NCBI GenBank assembly: GCA_937899835.1 | Contig: CALCCE010000286.1 | Span: 1 to 50,405 of the forward strand | Length of the DNA: 50,405 nt | Source: an uncultured Flavobacteriales bacterium | Lineage (GTDB): Bacteria > Bacteroidota > Bacteroidia > Flavobacteriales_G > Salibacteraceae | Direction of reading: 5' to 3' | In this document: piece after piece, positions 1 to 8,191 of the stretch | Numbering within the stretch: the stretch's first letter is position 1 | Layout of the letters: each line of letters begins with the position of its first letter | Program-made: the position numbers and the translations under genes | The notes under the pieces: model-generated | The model's database searches: none | The model's input: the letters and a program-made list of their open reading frames with translations, nothing else | Told to the model about the DNA's origin: nothing

Positions 1-564
1 GGGATGCAATACAAAAGCCAACTTAGTGCCAAAGGAATGGCCGTAGAGGTGGAAATCGATGTTGGGATAAATCCCTGGGTATACCAGTCGGCCGTAGCCT
101 TTTACCTCTTCAATGCCTCCGGGGTCGCGGCCGTCATAGAAATTGAGGTGGGTGTTAAACTGTTCCGAAGCTTCCGGGGCCACCGTGTTAGCATCCCGAA
201 AGCTAAGGTCTACCCGGTAGGTGGTTTCATCGATCTCAGGTTGGTTTTCGTAGGTGGTGATTTCCCGGTAGACCATGGCTACTTTGCCCTCGATAGCGTA
301 GAGGTGAGGCTGGGCCCCTTTGGAATAGTATTTTACTTCCAGAGCTTTCAGGCCTTCCACCTGTCGGTACAATTGGCCTTTGTTTTCCCAGTAGGCTTGT
401 GAAACCTGGGTCGATTCCTCAAAGAGGTCGGGCGGAAGGTAGGTGGATTGAGCATTGGTGTTGGCGGCAAAGATTCCCCCGAACAGAACCGCCAACAAAA
501 AAGAGCGTTGGGTAGATTTGGGCAAAGCAATTTCAGTGCTGTGCCAGCAAGGTGCTGAACGCAT
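1..564 (-). CDS. Exported DUF7948-type protein, 5' part only
   Basis: This frame stays open from an ATG at 564 to the left edge, giving 188 codons with no stop, so the gene continues outside the window. Residues about 18-35 form a signal peptide (basic QRS, then a hydrophobic run ending in NTNAQS). The following segment has YWENKGQ, VKYYSKGAQPHLYAIEGKV, NTHLNFYDGRDP and VYPGIYPNIDFHLYG. I recognise this pattern from the DUF7948 domain, which opens large Bacteroidota surface proteins that often carry SBBP repeats and a C-terminal sorting tail. The start is chosen because the frame has a TAA three codons upstream and no other ATG before the signal peptide. The function of this family is unknown, and the repeats or sorting domain expected further on cannot be seen. 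Family recognition is from memory of the pattern, not a search. Confidence 0.75.
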   Translation of the reverse strand, partial: MRSAPCWHSTEIALPKSTQRSFLLAVLFGGIFAANTNAQSTYLPPDLFEESTQVSQAYWENKGQLYRQVEGLKALEVKYYSKGAQPHLYAIEGKVAMVYREITTYENQPEIDETTYRVDLSFRDANTVAPEASEQFNTHLNFYDGRDPGGIEEVKGYGRLVYPGIYPNIDFHLYGHSFGTKLAFVLHP

Positions 565-1065
565 TGATATTTAGTTTAAATAATTAGATCACCAGTATGC
601 CTGAAAGGGGCTTAGCTGCCTAGGGGGAGTGACAGCATCGGGCAACTGATACGGGCCTAAAGTAGCCCCATCATTTCAAAAAAACAACGAAATGTGATCA
701 AAATTCGCTTTCAGTTTGAATTATAGCACTTTCTACTAAGTGTTTTCCCCTATATAGCTCTCCCGATAAGTTGGGGGGTGGAGTGGTAGTGGTACTTTGA
801 TCGTCCTGTTTTGTAGGGAGCATTGAGAAGTTCAGGAGTTCAAAATCCATATCCTTTCTTTAGGAAAGCAAAAGCTATTTTCCTCAAGCGTTGCACAACT
901 GCTCAGGCATGCAACACTTCAATGCATCAGTTTGGGGCAACCTGTTTTTTGGGTTCATTTCAGGTGTTGCACGCCAGCTGTATCGTGCAACGTTGCCCAA
1001 TGCGCCATTGGGGCAACACAATTTCAACAAATGGTGCCTTTGTTAGAGGAAAGTAGGGTTAGCGG
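565..1065. other. Intergenic region with clustered GTTGC/GCAAC inverted repeats
   Basis: This 500-base gap lies between the 3' end of the peroxidase gene and the 5' end of the DUF7948-type gene. The left part (565-880) holds the upstream region of the latter, but I could not find a clear -7 box. The right part (890-1017) holds three short inverted repeats built on GTTGC...GCAAC. Short open frames here have no recognisable protein character, so I do not call a gene. Confidence 0.6.
890..1017. repeat. Three GTTGC/GCAAC stem-loops in tandem
   Basis: Arm pairs seen directly are GTTGCA 890-895 with TGCAAC 910-915, GTTGCACG 966-973 with CGTGCAAC 984-991, and GTTGCCCAATG 992-1002 with CATTGGGGCAAC 1006-1017 (one extra G). 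TTGGGGCAAC also occurs twice directly, at 932-941 and 1008-1017. The cluster starts about 50 bases downstream of the peroxidase stop codon, so it may act in transcript 3' ends, but there is no U-tract typical of an intrinsic terminator. Confidence 0.6.
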
Positions 1066-2157
1066 TTACTCTACGGGAGGTCCCCAGCGTTTATCATCGA
1101 GAAAGGAAGGGTCGGTGAGTGCTTCGAGAAATGCTGCGAGGTCGTCTTGCTCTTGCTGGGTCAATTCCAGAGGGTGCAATAACTCGCTTTTGTTGGGATG
1201 GGCCGCTCCACCGCTGTTGTAGTGGGCGATCACATCGGCCAGGGTTTGCATCGAACCGTCGTGCATGTAGGGAGCAGTTACCGCTACGTTGCGCAGCGAT
1301 GGCACTTTGAATACCGATTCGTCCTGGTCGCTCCGGGTAACCCGTCGGCGGCCCTCATCCGGATAGGTGAGGTACAATCCGTTGTTGGCAAAACCGTAGT
1401 TGGTAAAGTTAAAGCCGCTGTGACAAGAGGAACAATTCGTTCGGGCGCTGAAAAATAACTCCATGCCGCGCAATTGGGCCGCATCCAGCGCATCGGGTTG
1501 GCGTTGGTATTGATCATAGGCGCTGTTGCCACTGAGCAATGTACGCTGAAAAACGCCCAGCGCCCGGGTCAAGACAAACGCATCCAAAGGTCGGCCGTAG
1601 GCCGCCTGGCTTCGATTTTGATAGTCCGCATTTTCTTTTAGCTGCTCCACGATGGCCACCATGTTGTGGTCAAATTCATTTTCTTCCTGAATGGGCACCA
1701 GCACCTGCATTTCCAGGGTGGGCACTCCACCTTCACGCAGCAGGTAAGGGTGGTAAGCAATGTTGGCCAAACTGGGAGCGTTGCGCTTCCCGGGACGGTC
1801 GAAGGCTCCCGGAGTAGTGGCTTTATCGTCGGCAAAAGAAAGGGCGGGTGAATGACAACTTGCGCAACTGGTGCTGCGATCCACCGAAAGGGACTTTTCG
1901 TAAAACAACATTTTGCCAAGCTCCCAGCGTTCTTCACTGAACTGGTTGTTTTCTGGAAAAACCGGTTCGGGAAACCCCTCAGGAACTTGTAAAGAACTCA
2001 CGGATACCGCGCCCGGAAAAAATCCTGATCCGGATTGTTCGCGCGCATTCAAACTACCCAGCCCCACAACCAGTACAGCGAGTCCTGCAAATCGAAGAAC
2101 TCGCTGTTGGTACAACGCACGCAGTAAGGAAACGCTATGGTTGATGATGGAAGGCAT
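1066..2157 (-). CDS. Di-heme cytochrome c peroxidase, MauG/MbnH-like
   Basis: The 363-residue product has two c-type heme motifs, CASCH at 98-102 and CSSCH at 242-246, in the spacing of the bacterial di-heme peroxidase/MauG family. A hydrophobic stretch at about 21-37 looks like a Sec signal or anchor, placing the enzyme in the periplasm. The APYMHDGSM segment near 295-303 is the usual second-domain motif. Members either reduce hydrogen peroxide or, as MauG and MbnH, oxidise side chains of a partner protein. The gene lies 108 bases downstream of an MbnP-like gene on the same strand, which favours an MbnH-like role: in the characterised pair MbnH converts an MbnP tryptophan to kynurenine and so builds a copper site. 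Without structural comparison an ordinary cytochrome c peroxidase remains possible. Confidence 0.85.
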   Translation of the reverse strand: MPSIINHSVSLLRALYQQRVLRFAGLAVLVVGLGSLNAREQSGSGFFPGAVSVSSLQVPEGFPEPVFPENNQFSEERWELGKMLFYEKSLSVDRSTSCASCHSPALSFADDKATTPGAFDRPGKRNAPSLANIAYHPYLLREGGVPTLEMQVLVPIQEENEFDHNMVAIVEQLKENADYQNRSQAAYGRPLDAFVLTRALGVFQRTLLSGNSAYDQYQRQPDALDAAQLRGMELFFSARTNCSSCHSGFNFTNYGFANNGLYLTYPDEGRRRVTRSDQDESVFKVPSLRNVAVTAPYMHDGSMQTLADVIAHYNSGGAAHPNKSELLHPLELTQQEQDDLAAFLEALTDPSFLDDKRWGPPVE

Positions 2158-2223
2158 TAATGGTTTGAACCGCAGTTGTATTTGTCATGCTTGAAACAAG
2201 CTTGGACATTAAAATAAAAGAAC

Positions 2224-2251
2224 GGGGAATCAGTACCGATTGCTATTCCCC
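2224..2251 (-). terminator. Hairpin between the mbnP-like and mbnH-like genes
   Basis: GGGGAAT at 2224-2230 pairs with ATTCCCC at 2245-2251. On the minus strand the hairpin is followed by a T-rich run (GTTCTTTTATTTTAATG), so it can act as an intrinsic terminator or attenuator after the MbnP-like gene and before the peroxidase gene. Confidence 0.5.
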
Positions 2252-2265
2252 ATTCCAGAAATTTT

Positions 2266-3237
2266 TTAGAGGATCACGGCCAGTGACTGAGTAAATAGGG
2301 TTTGATCCTGGTGTACCACGGTGACCATAAAAACGCCAGAAGTTTCAGGCTGCCATTCTACTGCACCGTTGGTGGCAATTGGAAAGTCGCCTACCTGGCG
2401 ACCGGAAATATCTACTATCCGGGCCAACGCGCCCGCAGGTAGATCGCCTTTGATGTTGAGCTTGGCGCCAATGTTCAAAGGATTGGGAAACAGCGAAAAG
2501 CGATTGGTTGGAGCGAGGTTGTCGGAAACGCTTACCGGAGTTCCATCGCCTTCGGTGAAGACGTGATCGCGGAAATTTTCGAGCAATACTACTGCGGGGC
2601 CGCTCATGCCGTGACTGTTCACACCGCCTTGGCTCAGGTCGATGTCTTCCAAGGATCTTTCATAGTCGGCATCAAGATCGATCACCAGGTTGCCGTCGAT
2701 CATATAGCCGGGGGTGGTGATCGAGGTTTGAAAGTAATTGGCGTTGCCTAAAGCGTGCACCTGCATCAATTCGTCAAAGTTGGAACCCGAGTAACCTTCT
2801 AAAGCCACAAAACGGTAGCCAGCGGTCCAGCCCCAATGCATGGAGGGCAAATGCAGGGCCAAGGGGTGCCCGGCAACATAGGTAGAAGGATCGAGGTTGT
2901 TGTAGGCCGCTTCTACTCCAATTCCAAACTTAATGCCTTCGAGGGTGGTGATGTTATGTGCACCCAGGTCTTCGTACACCATGTCTTGGGCATCTACCAG
3001 CAGCCAGGTGTTGGGTATTTGAATTTCCTGGCCGCCATCGTGTACCAATCGAATTTCGGCGATGTAGTACTGCAACCGGGTAACTTCAAATGGGTTGCTC
3101 AGGTTGTTGCTGGCCGGTTGGTCAAAGGCAAAACCCTGATTGCCCAATTGGTGGTCAATCTTTAAAAAAACGTTGGTCTGCCCAATGCAGAGGTGCACTA
3201 CAAAGAGTGCCATCAGTGTTGTAAAAATGGATTTCAT
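2266..3237 (-). CDS. MbnP-like copper-associated protein with T9SS sorting domain
   Basis: The 323-residue product starts with a signal peptide (about 1-20). Residues about 23-220 match the MbnP pattern: KIDHQLG at 27-33, RLQYYIAEIRL at 54-64, and the hallmark SMHWGWTAGYRFVALEG at 132-148 with W135 and W137. Histidines at 29, 134 and 161 could serve copper binding, but I cannot assign ligands. Residues about 247-323 are a T9SS type A sorting tail: SLFPNPLN, then VDISGRQV, then GVFMVTVVHQ. This predicts export across the outer membrane, unlike the periplasmic MbnP of methanotrophs. In the known pair a partner di-heme enzyme (MbnH) modifies a tryptophan to kynurenine; such an enzyme is encoded immediately downstream. 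No methanobactin precursor gene is seen nearby. The family call is strong; copper binding is inferred. Confidence 0.85.
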   Translation of the reverse strand: MKSIFTTLMALFVVHLCIGQTNVFLKIDHQLGNQGFAFDQPASNNLSNPFEVTRLQYYIAEIRLVHDGGQEIQIPNTWLLVDAQDMVYEDLGAHNITTLEGIKFGIGVEAAYNNLDPSTYVAGHPLALHLPSMHWGWTAGYRFVALEGYSGSNFDELMQVHALGNANYFQTSITTPGYMIDGNLVIDLDADYERSLEDIDLSQGGVNSHGMSGPAVVLLENFRDHVFTEGDGTPVSVSDNLAPTNRFSLFPNPLNIGAKLNIKGDLPAGALARIVDISGRQVGDFPIATNGAVEWQPETSGVFMVTVVHQDQTLFTQSLAVIL

Positions 3238-3592
3238 AGCGTTCGGATTTGCGTTGGAGTAATGGATGTAGTAGCTCGTTTGTTACAATTGGTTTAGAAA
3301 AGTAACCATCCTATAACACAGACGTGTTAGAGGGCGATTTCGTTGCCTTTTGTGTAGAAGTACATGTGGGGTACGGAGGCTCTTTGCTTCCCTGAAAGGA
3401 AGCATTTGAATGCGATTCTATCAAAATTAAAGAAAAATTGAATTTGATAGGGAAGCCGCAAGGCCACTATTGGCCTGTGCATGCATGGATAGCAATACCC
3501 GAATTCTGAAAAATCTTAACGGCTTTTGTAAACAAAAAGAGGTTGCTCCTATGTGGGAGCAACCTCTTTGGTATCAGTTTCAAAAATGAGGA
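3238..3592. other. Intergenic region upstream of mbnP-like gene and downstream of clpX
   Basis: This 355-base gap contains the clpX terminator (3534-3569), a perfect 7-bp hairpin TGCTTCC/GGAAGCA at 3385-3404, and a 6-bp inverted repeat TAACAC/GTGTTA at 3314-3329 located about 80 bases upstream of the MbnP-like start. The last could be an operator, though nothing proves this. I see no coding frame of believable composition. Confidence 0.5.
3534..3569 (-). terminator. Intrinsic terminator of the tig-clpP-clpX transcript
   Basis: A 14-bp perfect stem (3536-3549 with 3556-3569) carries a 6-base loop. Read on the minus strand it ends in a short T-run. It lies 24 bases beyond the clpX stop codon. 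Confidence 0.85.
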
Positions 3593-4834
3593 TCAGGCTA
3601 CCTTCAGTTTGTTGATGGTAGATTTCTTCATTTTCATTTTTGCGTAGGGTAACGTGACCTTGAATTCTTTCACTTCATCGCCTTTCGATGGCAATTCGTA
3701 CATCGCATCCATCATGATGGCTTCGCAAATCGAGCGCAGGCCACGAGCACCGAGTTTAAACTCTACTGCTTTTTCTACAATGTAATCCAGTACTTTTTTG
3801 TCGAAGGAAAGTTCTATGGTTTCCATCTCAAACAGTTTCACATACTGTTTGATGAGGGAGTTTTTCGGTTCGGTCAAAATCCGACGGAGTGTAGTGTGAT
3901 CGAGTGGGTTGAGGTATGTCAACACCGGGAAACGACCAATCAATTCCGGGATCAAACCGTACTTTTTCAAGTCTTGTGGAGCTACGTATTGCAGCATGTT
4001 GTCTACATCTACCGCAGCTTCTTCTTCGTTTTTCGAGTTGAAACCAATCGCTTGGGTATTCAACCGACGACCGATAATTTTATCAATTCCGTCGAAGGCA
4101 CCTCCGCACACAAACAAGATGTTTTTGGTGTTGAGTTGCACGAGTTTTTGCTCAGGATGCTTGCGGCCACCTTGCGGTGGAACACCTACTACCGAACCTT
4201 CGAGCAATTTCAGCAAGGCTTGCTGTACACCTTCTCCGGATACATCACGGGTGATGGAAGGATTGTCGCTCTTGCGGGTAATCTTGTCGATCTCGTCGAT
4301 GAAAACGATTCCACGTTCAGCAGCAGTAGCATCGTAGTCGGCAGCTTGTAGTAAGCGTGAAAGAATACTTTCCACGTCCTCACCCACATATCCGGCCTCC
4401 GTAAGTACGGTGGCGTCAGCAATGCAAAAAGGTACATTGAGGATGCGGGCAATCGATCGGGCCAGCAAGGTTTTACCGGTTCCGGTTTCGCCCACCAAAA
4501 TCACGTTGGATTTTTCGATTTCTACATCGTCTTCTCCGGTGGCCTTTTGTGTAATACGCTTGTAGTGGTTATAAACCGCTACCGACAGCACTTTTTTAGC
4601 ATCGTCTTGCCCGATAACAAACTCATCGAGGTGTTTTTTGATATCGAAAGGTTTGAGGAGGTTGAGGCTGTTGACAATGTTTTCATTGATTTTGCTCGAC
4701 AGCTCCTCTTGAACGATGTTTTGCGCCTGGGCGATGCACTTGTCGCAAATGTGCCCGGTAATGCCCGCAATGAGCACGAGGGTATCGCGCTTGTCACGGC
4801 CACAAAAAGAGCACTTGATGTTGTCTTTGTCCAT
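3593..4834 (-). CDS. clpX: ATP-dependent Clp protease ATP-binding subunit ClpX
   Basis: The 413-residue protein has the full ClpX layout. A C4 zinc-binding domain has C8, C11, C30 and C33. The Walker A motif GETGTGKT is at 115-122, the pore loop GYVG at 148-151, and Walker B (IVFIDEID) ends near 183. The RKH loop lies at 224-226 and the IGF tripeptide that docks on ClpP at 263-265. A sensor-2 GARGLR follows in the small domain. ClpX unfolds tagged substrates and feeds them to ClpP in the cytoplasm. The gene is the last of a tig-clpP-clpX run, 53 bases after clpP, and is followed by a strong terminator. Length and motifs are normal. Confidence 0.98.
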   Translation of the reverse strand: MDKDNIKCSFCGRDKRDTLVLIAGITGHICDKCIAQAQNIVQEELSSKINENIVNSLNLLKPFDIKKHLDEFVIGQDDAKKVLSVAVYNHYKRITQKATGEDDVEIEKSNVILVGETGTGKTLLARSIARILNVPFCIADATVLTEAGYVGEDVESILSRLLQAADYDATAAERGIVFIDEIDKITRKSDNPSITRDVSGEGVQQALLKLLEGSVVGVPPQGGRKHPEQKLVQLNTKNILFVCGGAFDGIDKIIGRRLNTQAIGFNSKNEEEAAVDVDNMLQYVAPQDLKKYGLIPELIGRFPVLTYLNPLDHTTLRRILTEPKNSLIKQYVKLFEMETIELSFDKKVLDYIVEKAVEFKLGARGLRSICEAIMMDAMYELPSKGDEVKEFKVTLPYAKMKMKKSTINKLKVA

Positions 4835-4887
4835 AGGTCTCGCCTTTGTTACGGAGATGGGTCGGTGGAGGTTCCGTTTGGCGGCAA

Positions 4888-5571
4888 TTATTCAGCTTTG
4901 GATAACACTTCGTCGATCATGCCATAGGCATGGGCTTCGTCGGAAGTCATCCAATAATCGCGGTCGCTGTCTTCCCAAACTTTGTCGTAGGTCTGACCGG
5001 AATGTTCTGCGATAATCTCGTAAAGTTCTTTTTTGAGTTTTTGAATCTCCTTTGCGGTGATCTCAATGTCGGAGGCTTGTCCTCGGGCTCCGCCCATTGG
5101 TTGGTGAATCATCACGCGGGAGTGCTTGAGGCCGGTGCGTTTGCCTTTGGCGCCAGCACACAACAACACGGCAGCCATCGAAGCAGCCATACCCGTACAA
5201 ATGGTGGCTACATCAGGAGTGATGAACTGAATGGTGTCGTAAATGCCAAGGCCGGCATAAACCGAACCGCCTGGACTATTGATGTAAATATGAATATCAC
5301 TTTTAGGGTCGGCCGATTGCAAAAACAGCAATTGGGCCTGGATGATGTTGGCAATGAAATCATCCACTGGTGTTCCCAGGAAGATGATGCGGTCCATCAT
5401 CAAACGGGAAAAAACGTCTACTTCCCGGAAAGGCATCGGGCGCTCTTCAATGACCGTGCGGGTCATGTTTTGAGGGCCATAGGTGCTGGTGATGTAGTGG
5501 TCGAGCGAAAGGCTGCTGATACCTGCATGCTTCACTGCATACTTTTGGAACTCTTTTCCGTCCATTTCCAT
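4888..5571 (-). CDS. clpP: ATP-dependent Clp protease proteolytic subunit ClpP
   Basis: The 227-residue serine peptidase has its catalytic triad at S131 (GMAASMAA), H156 (MIHQPMGG) and D205 (DSDRDYW). The spacing matches E. coli ClpP (25 and 49 residues between members). About 30 extra N-terminal residues precede the usual start of the mature chain, consistent with a processed propeptide or a Bacteroidota-specific leader. ClpP forms the double-heptamer chamber that works with ClpX from the next gene. The ORF begins 11 bases after the tig stop codon, so translation is likely linked. An internal Met start near residue 3 or 36 cannot be excluded, but the chosen ATG gives the tightest spacing. 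Confidence 0.98.
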   Translation of the reverse strand: MEMDGKEFQKYAVKHAGISSLSLDHYITSTYGPQNMTRTVIEERPMPFREVDVFSRLMMDRIIFLGTPVDDFIANIIQAQLLFLQSADPKSDIHIYINSPGGSVYAGLGIYDTIQFITPDVATICTGMAASMAAVLLCAGAKGKRTGLKHSRVMIHQPMGGARGQASDIEITAKEIQKLKKELYEIIAEHSGQTYDKVWEDSDRDYWMTSDEAHAYGMIDEVLSKAE

Positions 5572-5582
5572 GCTTCGCTTCC

Positions 5583-6983
5583 TTAAAATTTGATCAGGTT
5601 ATTCAGGTTATCGAGTAAACCCTTTTTAGCGGGCTTACCAGTGGCTAATTTAACAAATTCGTCGAAGCCTACCTCTTTGTCTTTCAACTTCAAACGCTCT
5701 TTGAAGAGGGTCAGTATCTTTTCATCAAACAATTGAGTGTAGATGTTTTTAGCATCTTCTTCCTTGGCCAACAATTGTTTAGCGGCATTCTCGAGCATTT
5801 CGTCGTCAAATTCCGTCTGTCCGTATTGCATTAGCTGACGGGCGAGCAATTCTTTGGCACGAGCAAGGGCCTCTTCGGGCTCCACTTTTACCTCGTTTTC
5901 TTTGATGATTTTATTTTCAATCAATTGCCATTTTAATCCCTTAGCGTAGTTCTCGTAGTCGGCATCCAACTCCTCGCGGCTAAATTTTTCTTCTGAGGTG
6001 GCCATCAACCAACGCTTCAGAAAATCGTCTGGCAAGTCGAGTTTTAATTTCTCAATGAGGGTATCAGAAACATCCCGACGAAGTTTTTTGTCAGCATCCT
6101 GATCCAGCATTTGGCTCAATTGCTCCGATACTTTTTGTCGGAAAGCCTCTTCAGAATCCACTGTTCCGGGGCCAAATACTTTATCGAAAAACTCTTGATT
6201 CAATTCGTGGGGAGTCATGGTGTTGATCTCCTTCACCTTGAAATTGAATTGATTGCTTACGTTTTCAGCAGCAGCTTTGTCAACTCCCAACATGGCAGCC
6301 TTGTCGGCTGGACCACGGCTTACTTTGTCTGGGTCGAGTAGTACTACGTCTTCTACACCTTTGCCAAGCAAAGCAGCTTTGGATTTTTCGTCTTCCACAT
6401 ACTCGATAGAAACGGTGGAAGTGTGGAAGATACCTCCTTCTTTTACCTCGCCCTTTTCATTCAACTCTACAAACTCTCCGCGTACCAAATCGGTTTCGCC
6501 CACTTTGTCGGTGGAGCCAACGGCACCATAGCGCTTGGCAAGGTCGTTGGTGTATTTATCTACCAAGGCATCGTCTACCTGAATGCGGTAGTAATCGAAT
6601 TTGTCTTTTTCCGAAAGGTTTACCTCGAATTGGGGCGCCAAACCAAGTTCGTAGCTAAAGCTGAAGGCCTCTCCCAGGTCGAGTTCTGTCGGATGGCTGT
6701 CGGCCTTGGGCAAGGGGTTGCCCAGCACTTCCAATTGGTTTTCGGTGATGTATCCATTGATGCTCGAAGCCAGCAATTGATTTACTTCTTCGGCCAATAC
6801 TGATTTTCCATACATTTTCTTCACCATGCCGAAAGGCACTTTTCCAGGCCGGAAACCGGGCATGGTCACATTTTTCCGGTGGTTTTTCAAAACCTCGGTC
6901 ACCTTGCTCTCATAGTCTTCGGGAGCAATCTCAACGGTCAACACTGCGTTGAGCGAATCAACGTCTTCTTTGGTAATGTTCAT
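5583..6983 (-). CDS. tig: Trigger factor, ribosome-associated chaperone
   Basis: The 466-residue protein starts with the trigger factor ribosome-binding domain, including the GFRPGKVP signature near residue 43, the loop that docks at the ribosome exit tunnel. The C-terminal half is charged and helical, as expected for the chaperone arms. The middle part where the FKBP-type prolyl isomerase domain should sit (about 150-250) is hard to recognise, and I do not see a clear active-site pattern; a degenerate PPIase is my inference. Trigger factor shields nascent chains, and genes for it commonly precede clpP-clpX as here. The tRNA-Leu gene lies 55 bases upstream on the same strand with no terminator between, so cotranscription is possible. 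Confidence 0.95.
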   Translation of the reverse strand: MNITKEDVDSLNAVLTVEIAPEDYESKVTEVLKNHRKNVTMPGFRPGKVPFGMVKKMYGKSVLAEEVNQLLASSINGYITENQLEVLGNPLPKADSHPTELDLGEAFSFSYELGLAPQFEVNLSEKDKFDYYRIQVDDALVDKYTNDLAKRYGAVGSTDKVGETDLVRGEFVELNEKGEVKEGGIFHTSTVSIEYVEDEKSKAALLGKGVEDVVLLDPDKVSRGPADKAAMLGVDKAAAENVSNQFNFKVKEINTMTPHELNQEFFDKVFGPGTVDSEEAFRQKVSEQLSQMLDQDADKKLRRDVSDTLIEKLKLDLPDDFLKRWLMATSEEKFSREELDADYENYAKGLKWQLIENKIIKENEVKVEPEEALARAKELLARQLMQYGQTEFDDEMLENAAKQLLAKEEDAKNIYTQLFDEKILTLFKERLKLKDKEVGFDEFVKLATGKPAKKGLLDNLNNLIKF

Positions 6984-7038
6984 GTAGGGTTGATTTTGGT
7001 CTTAGACCTGTTTCCGGAGAGATGTTTTTTGAAAGTAG

Positions 7039-7120
7039 TGCGGATGAAGGGACTCGAACCCCCACGCCTTGCGGCACCAGATCCTAAATCTGGCGCGTCT
7101 ACCAATTTCGCCACATCCGC
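7039..7120 (-). tRNA. tRNA-Leu (anticodon TAG)
   Basis: The minus strand folds as a class II tRNA. The acceptor stem is GCGGATG/CATCCGC with discriminator A at 7039. The anticodon stem is CCAGA/TCTGG around the loop TTTAGGA (anticodon TAG at 7086-7084). A variable arm TGCCGCAAGGCGT and a T-arm with GTTCGAGTC follow. CCA is not encoded. Confidence 0.97.
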
Positions 7121-7146
7121 AGGTTTTCCCTCCGGAAAAAGGACTG

Positions 7147-7154
7147 CAAAGATA
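7147..7154 (-). promoter_or_regulatory. -7 box upstream of tRNA-Leu
   Basis: The minus strand reads TATCTTTG, a perfect match to the Bacteroidota TAnnTTTG box, 26 bases before the tRNA 5' end. No clear -33 TTG is seen. It may also serve tig-clpP-clpX. Confidence 0.55.
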
Positions 7155-7239
7155 CTTAAATATTTCCATCGCCTAAACCCCCTTTTGCCGGGTGTGGAAT
7201 GTTTTTCTAACAGGCGGGCTTAGCGGTCATAAATTATCC

Positions 7240-7247
7240 TAATTTTG
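7240..7247 (+). promoter_or_regulatory. -7 box upstream of the flavin reductase gene
   Basis: TAATTTTG matches TAnnTTTG exactly and lies 33 bases before the ATG at 7281. It covers an in-frame TTG at 7245, which argues that this TTG is not the translation start. Confidence 0.6.
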
Positions 7248-7280
7248 CGCTACAAAAGGCCAGGAAATCCTTTATTCACA

Positions 7281-8174
7281 ATGCTTAGTCTTGATCCGAA
7301 AACCATTTCGATGCCCCGCGTGCACGGCTACTTGTTAGGTGCCATTGCTCCGCGTCCTATCGCTTTTGCCAGTACCGTCAACGCAGAAGGAACTCCTAAC
7401 CTGAGTCCCTTCAGTTATTTCAATGTATTTAGCGCCAAGCCTCCTGTGCTGATCTTTTCACCCGCACGGTCGGGCCGCGACAATACCACCAAAAATACCC
7501 TCGACAATGCACTGGCTACCCGTGAGGTGGTCATCAACATTGTGAGCTACCCCATTGTGCAGCAAATGTCGCTTTCGAGCACGGCTTATCCCGAAGGAGT
7601 AGATGAGTTTGTGAAGTCGGGTTTAACGCCGATTGCTTCTGAAACCGTAAAACCTTTTCGGGTAAAGGAATCGCCGGTGCAGTTTGAGTGTAAGGTGAAC
7701 GAAGTAGTTGCCCTGGGCCAGGAAGGTGGAGCCGGGAACCTCATTATTTGTGAAGTACAGCGTATCCACCTCTCTGAAGAAATTCTGGACGAAAACCAGC
7801 ACATCGTTCCCCAAAAACTGGACGCTGTAGGCCGCATGGGCGGCAACTGGTATTGCCGGGCCAATGGCGATGCACTTTTTGAAGTCACCAAACCCCTGGC
7901 CACCCTCGGCATTGGCGTAGATCAAATTCCCAAAGACATTCGCAACAGCCGGGTGCTCACAGGAAATAACCTCGGCCAATTGGGCAATGTAGAGCAGCTG
8001 CCCGACGAAACCGATGTGAACGAATACAAACTCTTGGAGTTGAGTGATCTTTTCCAAGATTTTATCGACGATGCCAGCCGTCTGGAGCAGGAACTCCACA
8101 AGCGAGCCCACGAATTATTGAACGACAACCAGGTAGAGGATGCCTGGAAAACCCTTTTAGCATTCAACAATTAA
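7281..8174 (+). CDS. Flavin reductase-like FMN-binding protein
   Basis: The 297-residue protein has a flavin-reductase-like split beta-barrel at its N-terminal two thirds: GAIAPRPIAFASTV, then LSPFSYFNVFSAKPPVLIFSPARS, then the DNTTKNTL segment. Family members bind FMN and use NAD(P)H to reduce flavin or act as flavin-linked oxidoreductases; the substrate cannot be told. The C-terminal 90 residues (after about 205) are predicted to be helical and charged, longer than minimal members. The start is set at ATG 7281 because the longer TTG start at 7245 falls inside the promoter box. The next gene follows after 17 bases. Confidence 0.85.
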   Translation: MLSLDPKTISMPRVHGYLLGAIAPRPIAFASTVNAEGTPNLSPFSYFNVFSAKPPVLIFSPARSGRDNTTKNTLDNALATREVVINIVSYPIVQQMSLSSTAYPEGVDEFVKSGLTPIASETVKPFRVKESPVQFECKVNEVVALGQEGGAGNLIICEVQRIHLSEEILDENQHIVPQKLDAVGRMGGNWYCRANGDALFEVTKPLATLGIGVDQIPKDIRNSRVLTGNNLGQLGNVEQLPDETDVNEYKLLELSDLFQDFIDDASRLEQELHKRAHELLNDNQVEDAWKTLLAFNN

Positions 8175-8191
8175 TTAATCTTATCAGCCAC

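Noticed and set aside
823-1056. 77-residue frame in the intergenic palindrome region
   Set aside because: Composition (many Cys, Gln, Arg without pattern) follows from the repeats; no protein-like features.
4930-5586. 218-residue frame opposite clpP
   Set aside because: Fully antisense to a certain gene; the frame is open because of codon bias.
7245-7280. TTG start at 7245 for the flavin reductase
   Set aside because: The TTG is part of a perfect -7 promoter box and precedes any plausible transcription start; ATG 7281 starts the conserved part.
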